A stretch of DNA of 41,185 nt from an uncultured Peptococcaceae bacterium (GTDB lineage Bacteria > Bacillota > Desulfotomaculia > Desulfotomaculales > Desulfocucumaceae): contig CATZDY010000014.1 of NCBI GenBank assembly GCA_958417755.1, positions 1-41,185 of the forward strand, in the 5' to 3' direction. The position numbers and the translations under genes were made by a program. Positions 23,911 through 32,680 of the stretch are shown here, piece after piece. The notes below the pieces were generated by a model. It did no database searches. It saw nothing but the letters and a program-made list of their open reading frames with translations, and was not told the origin of the DNA. Position 1 is the stretch's first letter. Every line of letters starts with the position of its first letter.

Positions 23911-25455
23911 TTATCCCTCAATCAGACTTTCCCCAGTCATTTCCCTCGGCTTTTCAAGGCCTAATATATCCAATATGGTGGGCGCAATATCTTCCAAACG
24001 CCCGTTTTTTAAATGAACTTTTTCTAACCCCTTGCCAACCAATAGGAAAGGAACGGGATCCAAGGTATGGGCTGTCACTGGTTTTCCTTTTTCATCCAAC
24101 ATCAATTCCGCATTGCCATGATCCGCTGTAATGACCACCATGCCATCCTTTGCTAGAATGGCCTCTACAATTTGTCCCAAACAATGATCCACTGTCTCAA
24201 CGGCTTTAACTGCGGCATCTACAATGCCCGTATGCCCTACCATATCGGGATTGGCGAAATTAATAATGATCACTTGATAAGTGCCCAAGGCAACTTGTTC
24301 TAAGGCTTTATCTGTGACTTCCCAAGCGCTCATTTCTGGCTTTAAATCATAGGTTGATACCTTGGGCGAGGGCACCAAAATACGATCTTCATGTTGATTG
24401 GGATATTCTACGCCTCCATTAAAGAAAAAGGTAACATGGGCATATTTTTCTGTTTCCGCCAAGCGGAGTTGTTTGATTTTATGGGCAGCCAAGATTTCTC
24501 CCAAGGTATTGCTAATTTTCTCCGGCAAAAAAGCCACTGGGGCTTCAATGGTTTTGTCATATTGGGTCATGCAGACAAAATATACTCCCAATGGCCCCTT
24601 AGGTCTTTCAAAACCGTCGAAATCTTGATCCACAAAAGCCCGGGTAATTTCCCTGGCCCGATCCGGACGAAAATTATAAAAAATCACAGCATCCCCTGGT
24701 TGAATTGAGGCCAAAGGTTTTCCTTGCTCATCTTCAATGATTGTAGGTAAAATGAATTCATCGGTTTTCCCCTGTTCATAGGATTCTTTCACCGCACTCC
24801 TGGCGGATTTTGCTTTTAAACCTTCTCCATTCACCATGGCTCGATAGGCCTGACGAACCCTTTCCCAACGCCGATCCCGATCCATGGCATAGTAACGGCC
24901 CATCACAGTGGCAATTTGCCCCAAACCCAGTTCCTGCAATTTTATTTCCAATTGTTCAATATACTGCAACCCACTGGTGGGGGAAGTATCCCTTCCATCC
25001 ATGAAACAATGGATATACACCTGCTTGATTTGCCATTGTTTGGCTAACATGAGCACAGCAAACAAATGGGAAATATGACTATGTACACCACCATCAGAAA
25101 GCAAACCCATGATATGCAAAGCAGATTTATGCTGCACTGTTTTTTGCATGGCTTCCATTAAAACAGAATTGGTATAAAAATCTCCCTTTTCAATGGATTT
25201 GCTAATGCGCGTTAAATCCTGATAAATAATCCTGCCGGACCCAATATTCAAATGTCCAACTTCTGAATTTCCCATTTGCCCGGTGGGCAATCCCACATCA
25301 TGCCCACTGGCAGATAATGTGGTATAGGGGTATTGTTCTTTGTATTGATCCATATGCGGCGTATGGGCCAATGTAATGGCATTGCCCTGCCCTTCAGCCG
25401 CTAAACCCCAACCATCTAAAATAATTAAGGCCAGGGGACCCTTTTGTTTTATCAC
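23911..25455 (-). CDS. gpmI: 2,3-bisphosphoglycerate-independent phosphoglycerate mutase
   Basis: Interconverts 3- and 2-phosphoglycerate using two Mn ions. The N-terminal 'LALIILDGWGL' and 'GLPTGQMGNSEVGHLNIGSG' (catalytic Ser in NSEVGH) are diagnostic, with 'FMDGRDTSP', 'GRYYAMDRDRRWERV', 'NFANPDMVGHTG' and 'ADHGNAE' further on. About 514 residues, as usual. A GTG at 25455, 10 nt after GGGAG, fits better than the GTG at 25464, which sits almost on the ribosome site. It begins 21 nt after tpiA and belongs to the pgk-tpiA-gpmI-eno run. Confidence 0.98.
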   Translation of the reverse strand: MIKQKGPLALIILDGWGLAAEGQGNAITLAHTPHMDQYKEQYPYTTLSASGHDVGLPTGQMGNSEVGHLNIGSGRIIYQDLTRISKSIEKGDFYTNSVLMEAMQKTVQHKSALHIMGLLSDGGVHSHISHLFAVLMLAKQWQIKQVYIHCFMDGRDTSPTSGLQYIEQLEIKLQELGLGQIATVMGRYYAMDRDRRWERVRQAYRAMVNGEGLKAKSARSAVKESYEQGKTDEFILPTIIEDEQGKPLASIQPGDAVIFYNFRPDRAREITRAFVDQDFDGFERPKGPLGVYFVCMTQYDKTIEAPVAFLPEKISNTLGEILAAHKIKQLRLAETEKYAHVTFFFNGGVEYPNQHEDRILVPSPKVSTYDLKPEMSAWEVTDKALEQVALGTYQVIIINFANPDMVGHTGIVDAAVKAVETVDHCLGQIVEAILAKDGMVVITADHGNAELMLDEKGKPVTAHTLDPVPFLLVGKGLEKVHLKNGRLEDIAPTILDILGLEKPREMTGESLIEG

Positions 25456-25476
25456 AAATTCCACACTCCCACGACT

Positions 25477-26232
25477 CTAAACCGAAGCTTTTACAATCTC
25501 CGCAAAACTACCAGGTTTTAGACTAGCCCCACCCACCAGGGCTCCGTCCACATCCGGCTTAGCCATCAATCCTTTGATATTATCCGGCTTGACGCTACCG
25601 CCATATTGAATACGCACTGCTTCAGCTGCTTCTTGGCCAACCAGCTCCTCTACTACTTTGCGGATAAATCCATTGACTTGTTGGGCATCATCAGCTGAGG
25701 CTGTACGCCCAGTCCCAATGGCCCATATGGGTTCATAGGCAATGACCAAAGCAGCCACTTGGTCTGCAGTCAAATCAACCAAAGCCTCTTTTACTTGCTC
25801 ACCAATAATTTGTTCTGTTATCCCGGTTTCCCGTTGTTCCAAGGTTTCTCCCACACAAACAATGGGAATCAAGCCGTGCTTTTGGGCGGCTTTGATTTTT
25901 TGGTTCACAGTTTCATTGGTTTCCCCAAAGTATTGCCTGCGTTCCGAGTGCCCTATAATGACATATTCGCACCCTACTTCCTTGAGCATATCCGGGGCAA
26001 TTTCCCCTGTATAAGCCCCTTCCTCCTGCCAATGCATATTTTGGGCAGCCAAATGAATAGAACTTCCTTTTATAGCTTCTCCGGCAGCAAACAAAGCCGT
26101 ATAAGGAGGACAAAGCACAACATCCACCCCGGTTATTCCTGATAATTGTGTTTTTAACTCCTTGATATACGCCACGGTTTCAGCCACAGTTTGATACATT
26201 TTCCAATTTCCTGCAATCAAAGGTATTCGCAC
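25477..26232 (-). CDS. tpiA: triosephosphate isomerase
   Basis: Interconverts dihydroxyacetone phosphate and glyceraldehyde-3-phosphate. 251 residues from a GTG at 26232 placed 10 nt after GGAGG; the open frame runs 17 codons further but this start gives the usual N-terminus 'RIPLIAGNWKMYQT'. The catalytic Lys (NWKM), His in 'IIGHSERRQYFGE' and Glu in 'AYEPIWAIGTGRTAS' are intact, as is 'IQYGGSVKPDN'. It starts 61 nt after pgk. Confidence 0.98.
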   Translation of the reverse strand: MRIPLIAGNWKMYQTVAETVAYIKELKTQLSGITGVDVVLCPPYTALFAAGEAIKGSSIHLAAQNMHWQEEGAYTGEIAPDMLKEVGCEYVIIGHSERRQYFGETNETVNQKIKAAQKHGLIPIVCVGETLEQRETGITEQIIGEQVKEALVDLTADQVAALVIAYEPIWAIGTGRTASADDAQQVNGFIRKVVEELVGQEAAEAVRIQYGGSVKPDNIKGLMAKPDVDGALVGGASLKPGSFAEIVKASV

Positions 26233-26293
26233 AGCATCCCAGCCTCCTCTAAAATTACATCCTCTAACAAGTGAAATTGCCAAAGGTTAACAT

Positions 26294-27478
26294 CTATTTT
26301 TCTTGTAAAACATCCACCCCAGGCAGCGTCTTGCCCTCTAAAAATTCCAGGGAAGCGCCTCCACCGGTGGAAATATGGGAAATCTTATCCGCCAGCCCGG
26401 CTTTTCTCACAGCTGCCACGGAATCGCCTCCACCCACCACTGTAATGGCCTCACTGGCAGCCAAGGCTTCGGCCACTTTGAAGGTACCTTGGGCAAAAGG
26501 AGCCATTTCAAAAACACCCATAGGACCGTTCCAAATCACAGTTTTCGCCTCTTTTACCGCTGCACTATAGCGGGCAATGGTTTGGGGGCCAATGTCTAAG
26601 GCCATCCATTCCTCGGGAATGGCATCAGCTGCCACTACCTTTTGTTCTGCATCGGGATCCACGGCCAAAGCCACCACCAAATCATCTGGCAACAACAATT
26701 CCACATCCTTTTCCGCTGCCTGGGCTAACAGTTCTCCAGCCAAAGCCACTTTATCCGGCTCCAGCAAAGATTTCCCTGTTTCAAATCCCTTTGCTTTGAG
26801 AAAAGTATTGGCCATGCCACCACCAATGATCAAGGTATCTACTTTGCCCAATAAATTCCCGATAACCCCGATTTTATCCGAAACTTTGGCTCCACCTAAA
26901 ATAGCCACAAAAGGCCTCTGGGGATCATGGACTGCTTGTCCTAACATTTCCAATTCTTTTTCCATTAAAAACCCTGCTACCCCGGGAATTATCCTGGCCA
27001 CTCCATCAGTGGAAGCATGGGCCCGGTGGGCAGCGCCAAAGGCGTCATCCACATACACATCCGCCAATTTAGCCAAACGGGAGGCAAAAGCAGGATCATT
27101 TTTTTCTTCTTCTGGGTGGAATCTTACGTTTTCCAGCAAAACCACATCTCCTGGCTGCATTTGCTCAACCGCCCGGGTGGGTTCATTGCCCACACATTCA
27201 TCTACTTTCACCAAAGGAGCGCCTAATAGCTCTTGCAAACGTTTGGCCACTGGCGTTAAGCGATACCGTTCATCCACTTTACCTTTGGGACGTCCCAAAT
27301 GAGAAATTAAAATGACTTTGGCCCCTTTTTCCCGCAAATATTGAATGGTGGGCAAAGCTGCCTTAATTCTTGTATCATCCGCTACATTTCCCTCTTTGTC
27401 CAAAGGCACATTAAAATCCACCCGTACCAATACTTTTTTTTGGGCTACCTCAATATCCCGAATGGTCTTTTTGGGCAT
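26294..27478 (-). CDS. pgk: phosphoglycerate kinase
   Basis: Makes ATP from 1,3-bisphosphoglycerate. 394 residues. Motifs: 'VLVRVDFNVPLD', 'ISHLGRPKG', 'LLENVRFHPEEE', 'ILGGAKVSDKIGVI', 'IIGGGMANTFL', 'VWNGPMGVFE-like' (IWNGPMGVFEMAPFA) and 'VVGGGDSVAAV'. The ATG at 27478 has GAAGGGAT about 10 nt upstream. It is first gene of the lower-glycolysis run here; gap, normally just upstream in Firmicutes, is absent and a 500-nt spacer lies between pgk and whiA. Confidence 0.98.
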   Translation of the reverse strand: MPKKTIRDIEVAQKKVLVRVDFNVPLDKEGNVADDTRIKAALPTIQYLREKGAKVILISHLGRPKGKVDERYRLTPVAKRLQELLGAPLVKVDECVGNEPTRAVEQMQPGDVVLLENVRFHPEEEKNDPAFASRLAKLADVYVDDAFGAAHRAHASTDGVARIIPGVAGFLMEKELEMLGQAVHDPQRPFVAILGGAKVSDKIGVIGNLLGKVDTLIIGGGMANTFLKAKGFETGKSLLEPDKVALAGELLAQAAEKDVELLLPDDLVVALAVDPDAEQKVVAADAIPEEWMALDIGPQTIARYSAAVKEAKTVIWNGPMGVFEMAPFAQGTFKVAEALAASEAITVVGGGDSVAAVRKAGLADKISHISTGGGASLEFLEGKTLPGVDVLQEK

Positions 27479-27985
27479 TTACAACATCCCTTCCAGTTAC
27501 GATTTTCATTTCTTCTATCTGCTATCATCTATTTTCATCTTTCATCATACAATCATTATGCAATCATTATGCAATCAATTTGGCTCAGATTTACTTATTT
27601 TGTTTCAACAGCATGCGCTTCATGTATCAAAGGAATCACATCATCCTTATCCTGAAGTTGTGTTACCCATTGCGCCCTATTGGTTGGTACAATGGTACAC
27701 CATTTCAGCAATGTATTATGCTGTTTTATTCGCCGCGAGGAAAATAGTTCCTTCTCCTATCCATTATTTATAGAAAAAAAACGGTTCAGTTCCTTCTATT
27801 AAAATAGGCCAGGTTTTCTTTTACAGCATTTACCTTTTTCCTCATTTTATCCATACATTATTTTCTATCCCTTTTGCTATTTACGAATACAGTCCCTAGC
27901 AATCATCTGATTCCTTGTTTATAATAAAAGGAACATATATATTTTTATAGCTTTATTTCTTCTTAAAAGTACATCATACAAATCT
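27479..27985. other. 507-nt spacer between whiA and pgk
   Basis: No complete gene recognised. It holds three 11-bp tandem repeats (27544-27576), a T8 run on the minus strand near 27776-27783, and a 54-codon open stretch on the minus strand about 27605-27767 (ending in '...VIPLIHEAHAVETK' then stop) without a usable start codon. That stretch may be a decayed gene fragment. Confidence 0.5.
27544..27576. repeat. three tandem 11-bp repeats upstream of pgk
   Basis: On the minus strand two exact copies of GATTGCATAAT are followed by GATTGTATGAT, head to tail. The 11-bp period equals about one helical turn, and the block lies 66-98 nt upstream of the pgk start. Confidence 0.8.
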
Positions 27986-28951
27986 TTAGGTATGATTATG
28001 GTGTCTCCCTGGTATCTCTCCTTTGCGCAATTGCTCAGCCATTTCTTCAATTTTTCGCATTCTATGATTAATCCCTGATTTACCCAATTTAGGGCTCATT
28101 AACTCGCCCAATTCCCGCAAACTGATATCAGGATAAGCCAAACGGGCTTCAGCCACTGCCCTGAGGGATAATGGTAAATTTTCTAATCCCCAGTGCTCTA
28201 CCACATAGTTGATATTCGCCACTTGTCTCACCGCTGCATTCACTGATTTATTCAAATTGGCTGTTTCGCAATTCACCAAACGATTAACTTGATTGCGCAT
28301 TTCTTTATAAATGCGGGTATTTTCAAATTCCAGCAAAGCGGTATGGGCGCCCACAATGCTTAAAAAGATGGCAATCTGTTCGCTCTCTTTTAAATATACC
28401 ACCCACCAATGTTTCCGGCAGCTAACTTTAGCTGATAAATGAAATCGCTGCATCAATCGGGCCAGTTCACCAGCATATGATTCATGGGTTGTTATGATTT
28501 CTAAATGATATGTTCCTTCAGGATTGCTGATGGAACCCCCACCCAAAAAAGCGCCTCTTAAATAAGCCCGGCGGCAACAATCCCGGCGAATTAAGGCACT
28601 GCGGATACCCTGCTCAAAATTTCCCCTTTTGGTCACAAGCCCTAATAAGGATAAGATTTCTAAAACACTGGGATGAGAGGAAACCCGAACCATATACACA
28701 ATATTTTTACGCAATTTAATTTTTCTTTCTGCATGAATTTCTGTTTGCACGCCAAACAATTCTTTTAACATCATAAATATTTTTCTAGCCACTGCTGCAT
28801 TTTCATTCATAATCCGCAAAGAGGCATGGCCATCCCTAATTTGTACAGTACCATCCAATTTGGCTAAAGCTGAAAGCTCCGCCAGTTTACAGCAGCGAGC
28901 CGGGCCATTCACTCTGGCCAATTCGTCTTTAACCAATACAGAGAAAGACAT
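27986..28951 (-). CDS. whiA: DNA-binding protein WhiA
   Basis: 321 residues: an N-terminal LAGLIDADG-like (homing-endonuclease-derived) region with 'RRDCCRRAYLRGAFLGGGSI' and 'NPEGTYHLEI', and a C-terminal helix-turn-helix with 'LPLSLRAVAEARLAYPDISL' then 'RELGELMSPKLGKSGINHRM'. WhiA is a sporulation regulator in actinomycetes and affects division and chromosome segregation in Bacillus. ATG at 28951 with AAGGGG about 9 nt upstream. It follows yvcK after 45 nt in the conserved rapZ-yvcK-whiA cluster. Confidence 0.97.
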   Translation of the reverse strand: MSFSVLVKDELARVNGPARCCKLAELSALAKLDGTVQIRDGHASLRIMNENAAVARKIFMMLKELFGVQTEIHAERKIKLRKNIVYMVRVSSHPSVLEILSLLGLVTKRGNFEQGIRSALIRRDCCRRAYLRGAFLGGGSISNPEGTYHLEIITTHESYAGELARLMQRFHLSAKVSCRKHWWVVYLKESEQIAIFLSIVGAHTALLEFENTRIYKEMRNQVNRLVNCETANLNKSVNAAVRQVANINYVVEHWGLENLPLSLRAVAEARLAYPDISLRELGELMSPKLGKSGINHRMRKIEEMAEQLRKGEIPGRHHNHT

Positions 28952-28996
28952 ATGCAGGCCCCTTTTATTTTCAAACTTATCCCCATATTGAGGGAT

Positions 28997-30301
28997 TTAT
29001 TTTTTGTTTTTCAGAGAATATTTCATTCGTACTTTTCTTTTGGCTAATGTCAAACGAACCAAAACTTTGGCAATCCTTTCGGCATGATGCCGGACAACAT
29101 TATCTTCCTGCATAAAGTTGCCTGTAATCACCCTTACCCCCATTTTCTCAATTTGGCGTATATCTGCTTGCACCATGGTGGCCCCTTCCTTGCGGTAGCG
29201 GGATTTGGCACTTTTAGACATTTGTCCGGTATTCACCAACATATAATCTACCACATCACCCACTTGGGCCACAATGGCTTCCAAATGCTTGCTAGCAGAA
29301 TAGCCATCCGTTTCCCCCTTTTGGGTCATAATATTGCATACATAAATTTTAATGGCCGGAGAACGAGCCAACACATCTCCCATGCCATGCACCACCAAAT
29401 TAGGCAAAACACTGGTATACAAACTGCCAGGGCCTAAGACCACAGCATCTGCGTCTAAAATAGCTTCCAATGCTTCAGGCAAGGGATAACAATCCGCTGG
29501 CTCTAAAAAAATCCTACGAATTTTTTTACCGTATTTAGGAATGGCTGATTCTCCTTGGACCTTATTTCCATCAGAAAACTCTGCTCCTAAGGTTACATTT
29601 TGTAAGGTAACAGGTAACACCCGCCCTCTGATAGCCAATACCCTGTTCATCCCTTGTACAGCTTGATAAAATTCTCCGGTTAAATCATTCAAAGCTGCCA
29701 GCAATAAATTACCCATACTATGCCCGGATAATTCCCCGCTATGAAAACGATATTGTAAAAGTGCTTCCATCAGGGGCTCCTTATCTGCCAAAGCCACAAT
29801 ACAATTGCGAATATCCCCGGGAGCCAAGATACCCAGATCTGCTCTTAGTTTTCCTGAGCTTCCTCCATCATCTGCCACAGACACAATGGCCGTAATGTTG
29901 CTGGTATAATTTTTTAACCCGCGCAGCAATGTGGAAAGGCCTGTCCCCCCACCAATGACCACAATTTTAGGACCTCGCCGCAAATAACGTCTGCTATACA
30001 ATACATCCAATACACTTTGGTCACTTATGGGTGCCAGGGCAACCAATAACGAACGAAAGCCAATATAAATCCCCAAGGCCAAAATAAGAAGCCCCAAAAA
30101 GGGAATCAACAAAACCCACGGCCAGCGGGATACTGGCCCCAGCCAATATTCTGCTTGCAACAGGATTTCCGCCCTGGTCAAGGGGAATATGGCGGCAACC
30201 AAAAGGATTGTGCCAACCATACACAAAACAATGCCCCCCAGGGCCAAAAACATCCATCGTTTCACCCCTAAACCAGGATACAACCATTTGATAAATCTCA
30301 T
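28997..30301 (-). CDS. yvcK: YvcK/CofD-like gluconeogenesis factor with N-terminal membrane anchor
   Basis: 434 residues; Bacillus YvcK has about 317. The first ~90 residues hold two hydrophobic segments ('MFLALGGIVLCMVGTILLVA' and 'WVLLIPFLGLLILALGIYIG'), followed by the Rossmann CofD-like core: 'IVVIGGGTGLSTLLRGLKNY', 'IVSVADDGGSSGKLRADLG' and 'GPGSLYTSVLPNLVV'. YvcK binds UDP-sugars and is needed for growth on gluconeogenic carbon and for normal cell shape. The start overlaps the rapZ stop by 4 nt (ATGA). The anchor suggests membrane localisation. Confidence 0.95.
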   Translation of the reverse strand: MRFIKWLYPGLGVKRWMFLALGGIVLCMVGTILLVAAIFPLTRAEILLQAEYWLGPVSRWPWVLLIPFLGLLILALGIYIGFRSLLVALAPISDQSVLDVLYSRRYLRRGPKIVVIGGGTGLSTLLRGLKNYTSNITAIVSVADDGGSSGKLRADLGILAPGDIRNCIVALADKEPLMEALLQYRFHSGELSGHSMGNLLLAALNDLTGEFYQAVQGMNRVLAIRGRVLPVTLQNVTLGAEFSDGNKVQGESAIPKYGKKIRRIFLEPADCYPLPEALEAILDADAVVLGPGSLYTSVLPNLVVHGMGDVLARSPAIKIYVCNIMTQKGETDGYSASKHLEAIVAQVGDVVDYMLVNTGQMSKSAKSRYRKEGATMVQADIRQIEKMGVRVITGNFMQEDNVVRHHAERIAKVLVRLTLAKRKVRMKYSLKNKK

Positions 30302-31182
30302 GATTTTCCCACTTCTGAACTGCGGTGTATATCTCGATGTCTAATTTGCACTTGATATTGATGGCTCTGTAGATATTCAACCAATTTATTGGCTATGGTA
30401 ACAGAACGGTGTTTGCCCCCTGTACAACCAATGGATATCATTAAGGTTGATTTTCCTTCCTTCATATATTCTGGCAATAAAAACCCTATCATATTAAGAA
30501 ACTTATCCATAAATTGCGTGGCAGTGTCATTCTCCAACACAACTTTCTGCACAGCAAGCTCATTTCCTGTCAAAGGCCGTAAAGCGGGGTTATAGTAAGG
30601 ATTGGGCAAAAAACGTACATCAAACACTAAATCACTATCCAAAGGAATGCCATATTTAAAACCAAAGGAAACCACTGTAATATGCATATGAAAAGCCTCG
30701 GCATTGCCTCCGTATAGATTGCTGATTTCCTTTCTCAATTGACCTGGGGTTAAATCAGATGTATCAATGATTTTATGGGCTTTGCCCCGAAATTCCTCCA
30801 ACATACCCCGCTCTTGTTTGACCCATTGCAGCACTTCACCATCTGAGCTTAAAGGATGGCTACGGCGGGATTCTTTGAAACGTCTCACCAGGGTTTCATC
30901 CGAAGCTTCTAAAAATAAAATGTGATATAAAATCCCTGCTTGGTCCAGCTCTGCCAACACACTGGACAATGAATCAAAAAATTCTCCGCCCCGGATATCC
31001 ACCACCAAAGCAATTTTTTTGATGCCAGATTTGACTTGGGAACATAATTCAGCAAACTTGGGAATCAAGGTGGGCGGTAAATTGTCTACACAAAAATAGC
31101 CCATGTCCTCCAAACAACGCACCACTTGGGATTTCCCTGCCCCAGAAAGTCCTGTTACAATGATAAAACGTTGTGCTGCCAA
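30298..31182 (-). CDS. rapZ: RNase adapter RapZ / nucleotide-binding protein YvcJ
   Basis: 294 residues from a TTG at 31182, placed 8 nt after AAGGAGG; the open frame extends to an ATG at 31233 but that start lies upstream of this strong site. Walker A GLSGAGKS (about 11-18), 'DMGYFCVDNLPPTLIPKF', 'DVRGGEFF-like' (VVDIRGGEFFDSL) and the C-terminal 'IGCTGGKHRSVTIANKL' are standard. In Bacillus it binds and hydrolyses ATP/GTP and affects competence; in E. coli it controls GlcN6P synthase mRNA decay. A weak promoter-like pair (TTGCTT, 15 nt, TACAAT at 31233-31207) precedes it. Confidence 0.96.
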   Translation of the reverse strand: MAAQRFIIVTGLSGAGKSQVVRCLEDMGYFCVDNLPPTLIPKFAELCSQVKSGIKKIALVVDIRGGEFFDSLSSVLAELDQAGILYHILFLEASDETLVRRFKESRRSHPLSSDGEVLQWVKQERGMLEEFRGKAHKIIDTSDLTPGQLRKEISNLYGGNAEAFHMHITVVSFGFKYGIPLDSDLVFDVRFLPNPYYNPALRPLTGNELAVQKVVLENDTATQFMDKFLNMIGFLLPEYMKEGKSTLMISIGCTGGKHRSVTIANKLVEYLQSHQYQVQIRHRDIHRSSEVGKS

Positions 31183-31285
31183 ATGACTCCCCTCCTTATA
31201 CATTGCATTGTATCGCTGCAAATCACAAAGCAATCACTTCAGGCCAGCGATATAGCTGGGAGAAATCAAATATTTCTGCCAAGCT

Positions 31286-32680
31286 TTATAATCCCAATAT
31301 TTTTCTTTGTGTATCAAATTGCTTCACTGCTTCCTCATAGGCAGATTGCTTCTCCAGATAATCTTCCCTACCCATCAAGGCATAGGTCATATGCTTGCCT
31401 TCTTCTACCCCAGGTTGATTATAAGGATTGATGTGCCAGAGGGCAGCCGTATACACCACCAGTGCTTCATAAAAATAAAACAAAGCCCCCAGGGTTTTGG
31501 CGGAAAAATCTTTCAGCACCAAACGGTAACAGGGCACCCCGGCTCCCACCAAGGTCATTTCTGTGGCCATTTGCTCAATATGCAATTGTTTGGCCATGGT
31601 TTTTCCAGCAAAATAAGCATATTCTTTTTTGTTCGGAAATTCTCCTGGCAAAATGGGATCAGCAGGAAATTCATGCATGGTTACAAAACCAATGACTTTG
31701 TCCCGGGGCCCTTCTTTGAAGAGCTGTAAAATAGAATGCTGATCCGTAGCGCCTAAGCTGGTTAATGGTGTGGTCCCTGCATAGGCAATTGTGCCATCCA
31801 AGGTGGTTTTTTTCCCTAAACTTTCTGCCCATAATTGTACAAACCATAAGCCGAACTCATATAAAAAATTACTGTAATTAAACAAAACATGCATGGTCTT
31901 GCCCTTCTGAGACAATTGATATAAACAGGTTCCTAGCAAAAATAAAGCATTTTTCTCCAAAGGCTGTTCTAAAATGGCTTGCTGTATTGTTTGAGCCCCA
32001 GTTAACATTTCCTGACTATCAATGCCCACCAGTTCCCCAGGCAAAAATCCTACTGCCGATAAAACAGAATATCGTCCAGGTAAATCCTTGGGAATATGCA
32101 GCAAATGACAACCCAATTCCCGGGCAATGGCATTGATCCCATTATCCCCGGGATCACAAATAATGGTGATGTCCTTTTGATTGCCCCCAGCCTCCATATA
32201 TTTCCTATAAAAGTACACAAACTGGGCCGCTGTTTCTGGGGTTGATCCAGACTTACTGGTATAAATCAAGGCCGTTTTTTTCATATCCAGCACTTGTTCC
32301 AATTTAGCCACCAATAGGGGATCCAGATTATCCAAAACGAAAAACCTTGGTTTCTGTTTTTGTTCTAAATGATAAAAAGGACCATTGATAAATTGATGCG
32401 CAGCCCTGGCTCCCAAAGCGGATCCGCCAATACCCAATAACAATATGGTATCATAGGATGCTTTTAGCTGCTGGGCCAAGGCTTTGATTTGGGGAATTAT
32501 CGTATTTCCCTGCAATGACAAAGCCAAAGGAGATTGGGCATTTTGGGAAGTCTGTTGAAAAGAACGAAACACTGCGCCATAGGTTTGCCCCAAGGACTCA
32601 CAATCCTTTTCTGATAATAAATCCACTTCTCCTGCTGCATTGCATAAATGTCCCACATCAACTTGTAGTAAACAATCCAT
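31286..32680 (-). CDS. pgi: glucose-6-phosphate isomerase
   Basis: Interconverts glucose-6-phosphate and fructose-6-phosphate. The ATG at 32680 lies 7 nt after GGGGAG; the ATG at 32686 is too close. Both begin inside the end of the debranching-enzyme gene (22-28 nt overlap), so translation is coupled. Seen: 'ILLLGIGGSALGARAA', 'IYTSKSGSTPETAAQF' and 'GRYSVLSAVGFLP', and the C-terminal 'NPYNQPGVEEGK' with the catalytic region. About 464 residues, typical of Gram-positive Pgi. It links glycogen-derived glucose phosphates to glycolysis. Confidence 0.96.
   Translation of the reverse strand: MDCLLQVDVGHLCNAAGEVDLLSEKDCESLGQTYGAVFRSFQQTSQNAQSPLALSLQGNTIIPQIKALAQQLKASYDTILLLGIGGSALGARAAHQFINGPFYHLEQKQKPRFFVLDNLDPLLVAKLEQVLDMKKTALIYTSKSGSTPETAAQFVYFYRKYMEAGGNQKDITIICDPGDNGINAIARELGCHLLHIPKDLPGRYSVLSAVGFLPGELVGIDSQEMLTGAQTIQQAILEQPLEKNALFLLGTCLYQLSQKGKTMHVLFNYSNFLYEFGLWFVQLWAESLGKKTTLDGTIAYAGTTPLTSLGATDQHSILQLFKEGPRDKVIGFVTMHEFPADPILPGEFPNKKEYAYFAGKTMAKQLHIEQMATEMTLVGAGVPCYRLVLKDFSAKTLGALFYFYEALVVYTAALWHINPYNQPGVEEGKHMTYALMGREDYLEKQSAYEEAVKQFDTQRKILGL

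Noticed and set aside
26577..27302. 241-codon plus-strand open frame opposite pgk
   Set aside because: Low-complexity Ser/Ala/Pro/Thr-rich translation, no ribosome site, fully antisense to an intact pgk; an artefact of its codon bias.
27345..27773. 142-codon plus-strand frame across the pgk 5' end and spacer
   Set aside because: Half lies antisense to pgk and no ribosome site precedes it; no recognisable family.
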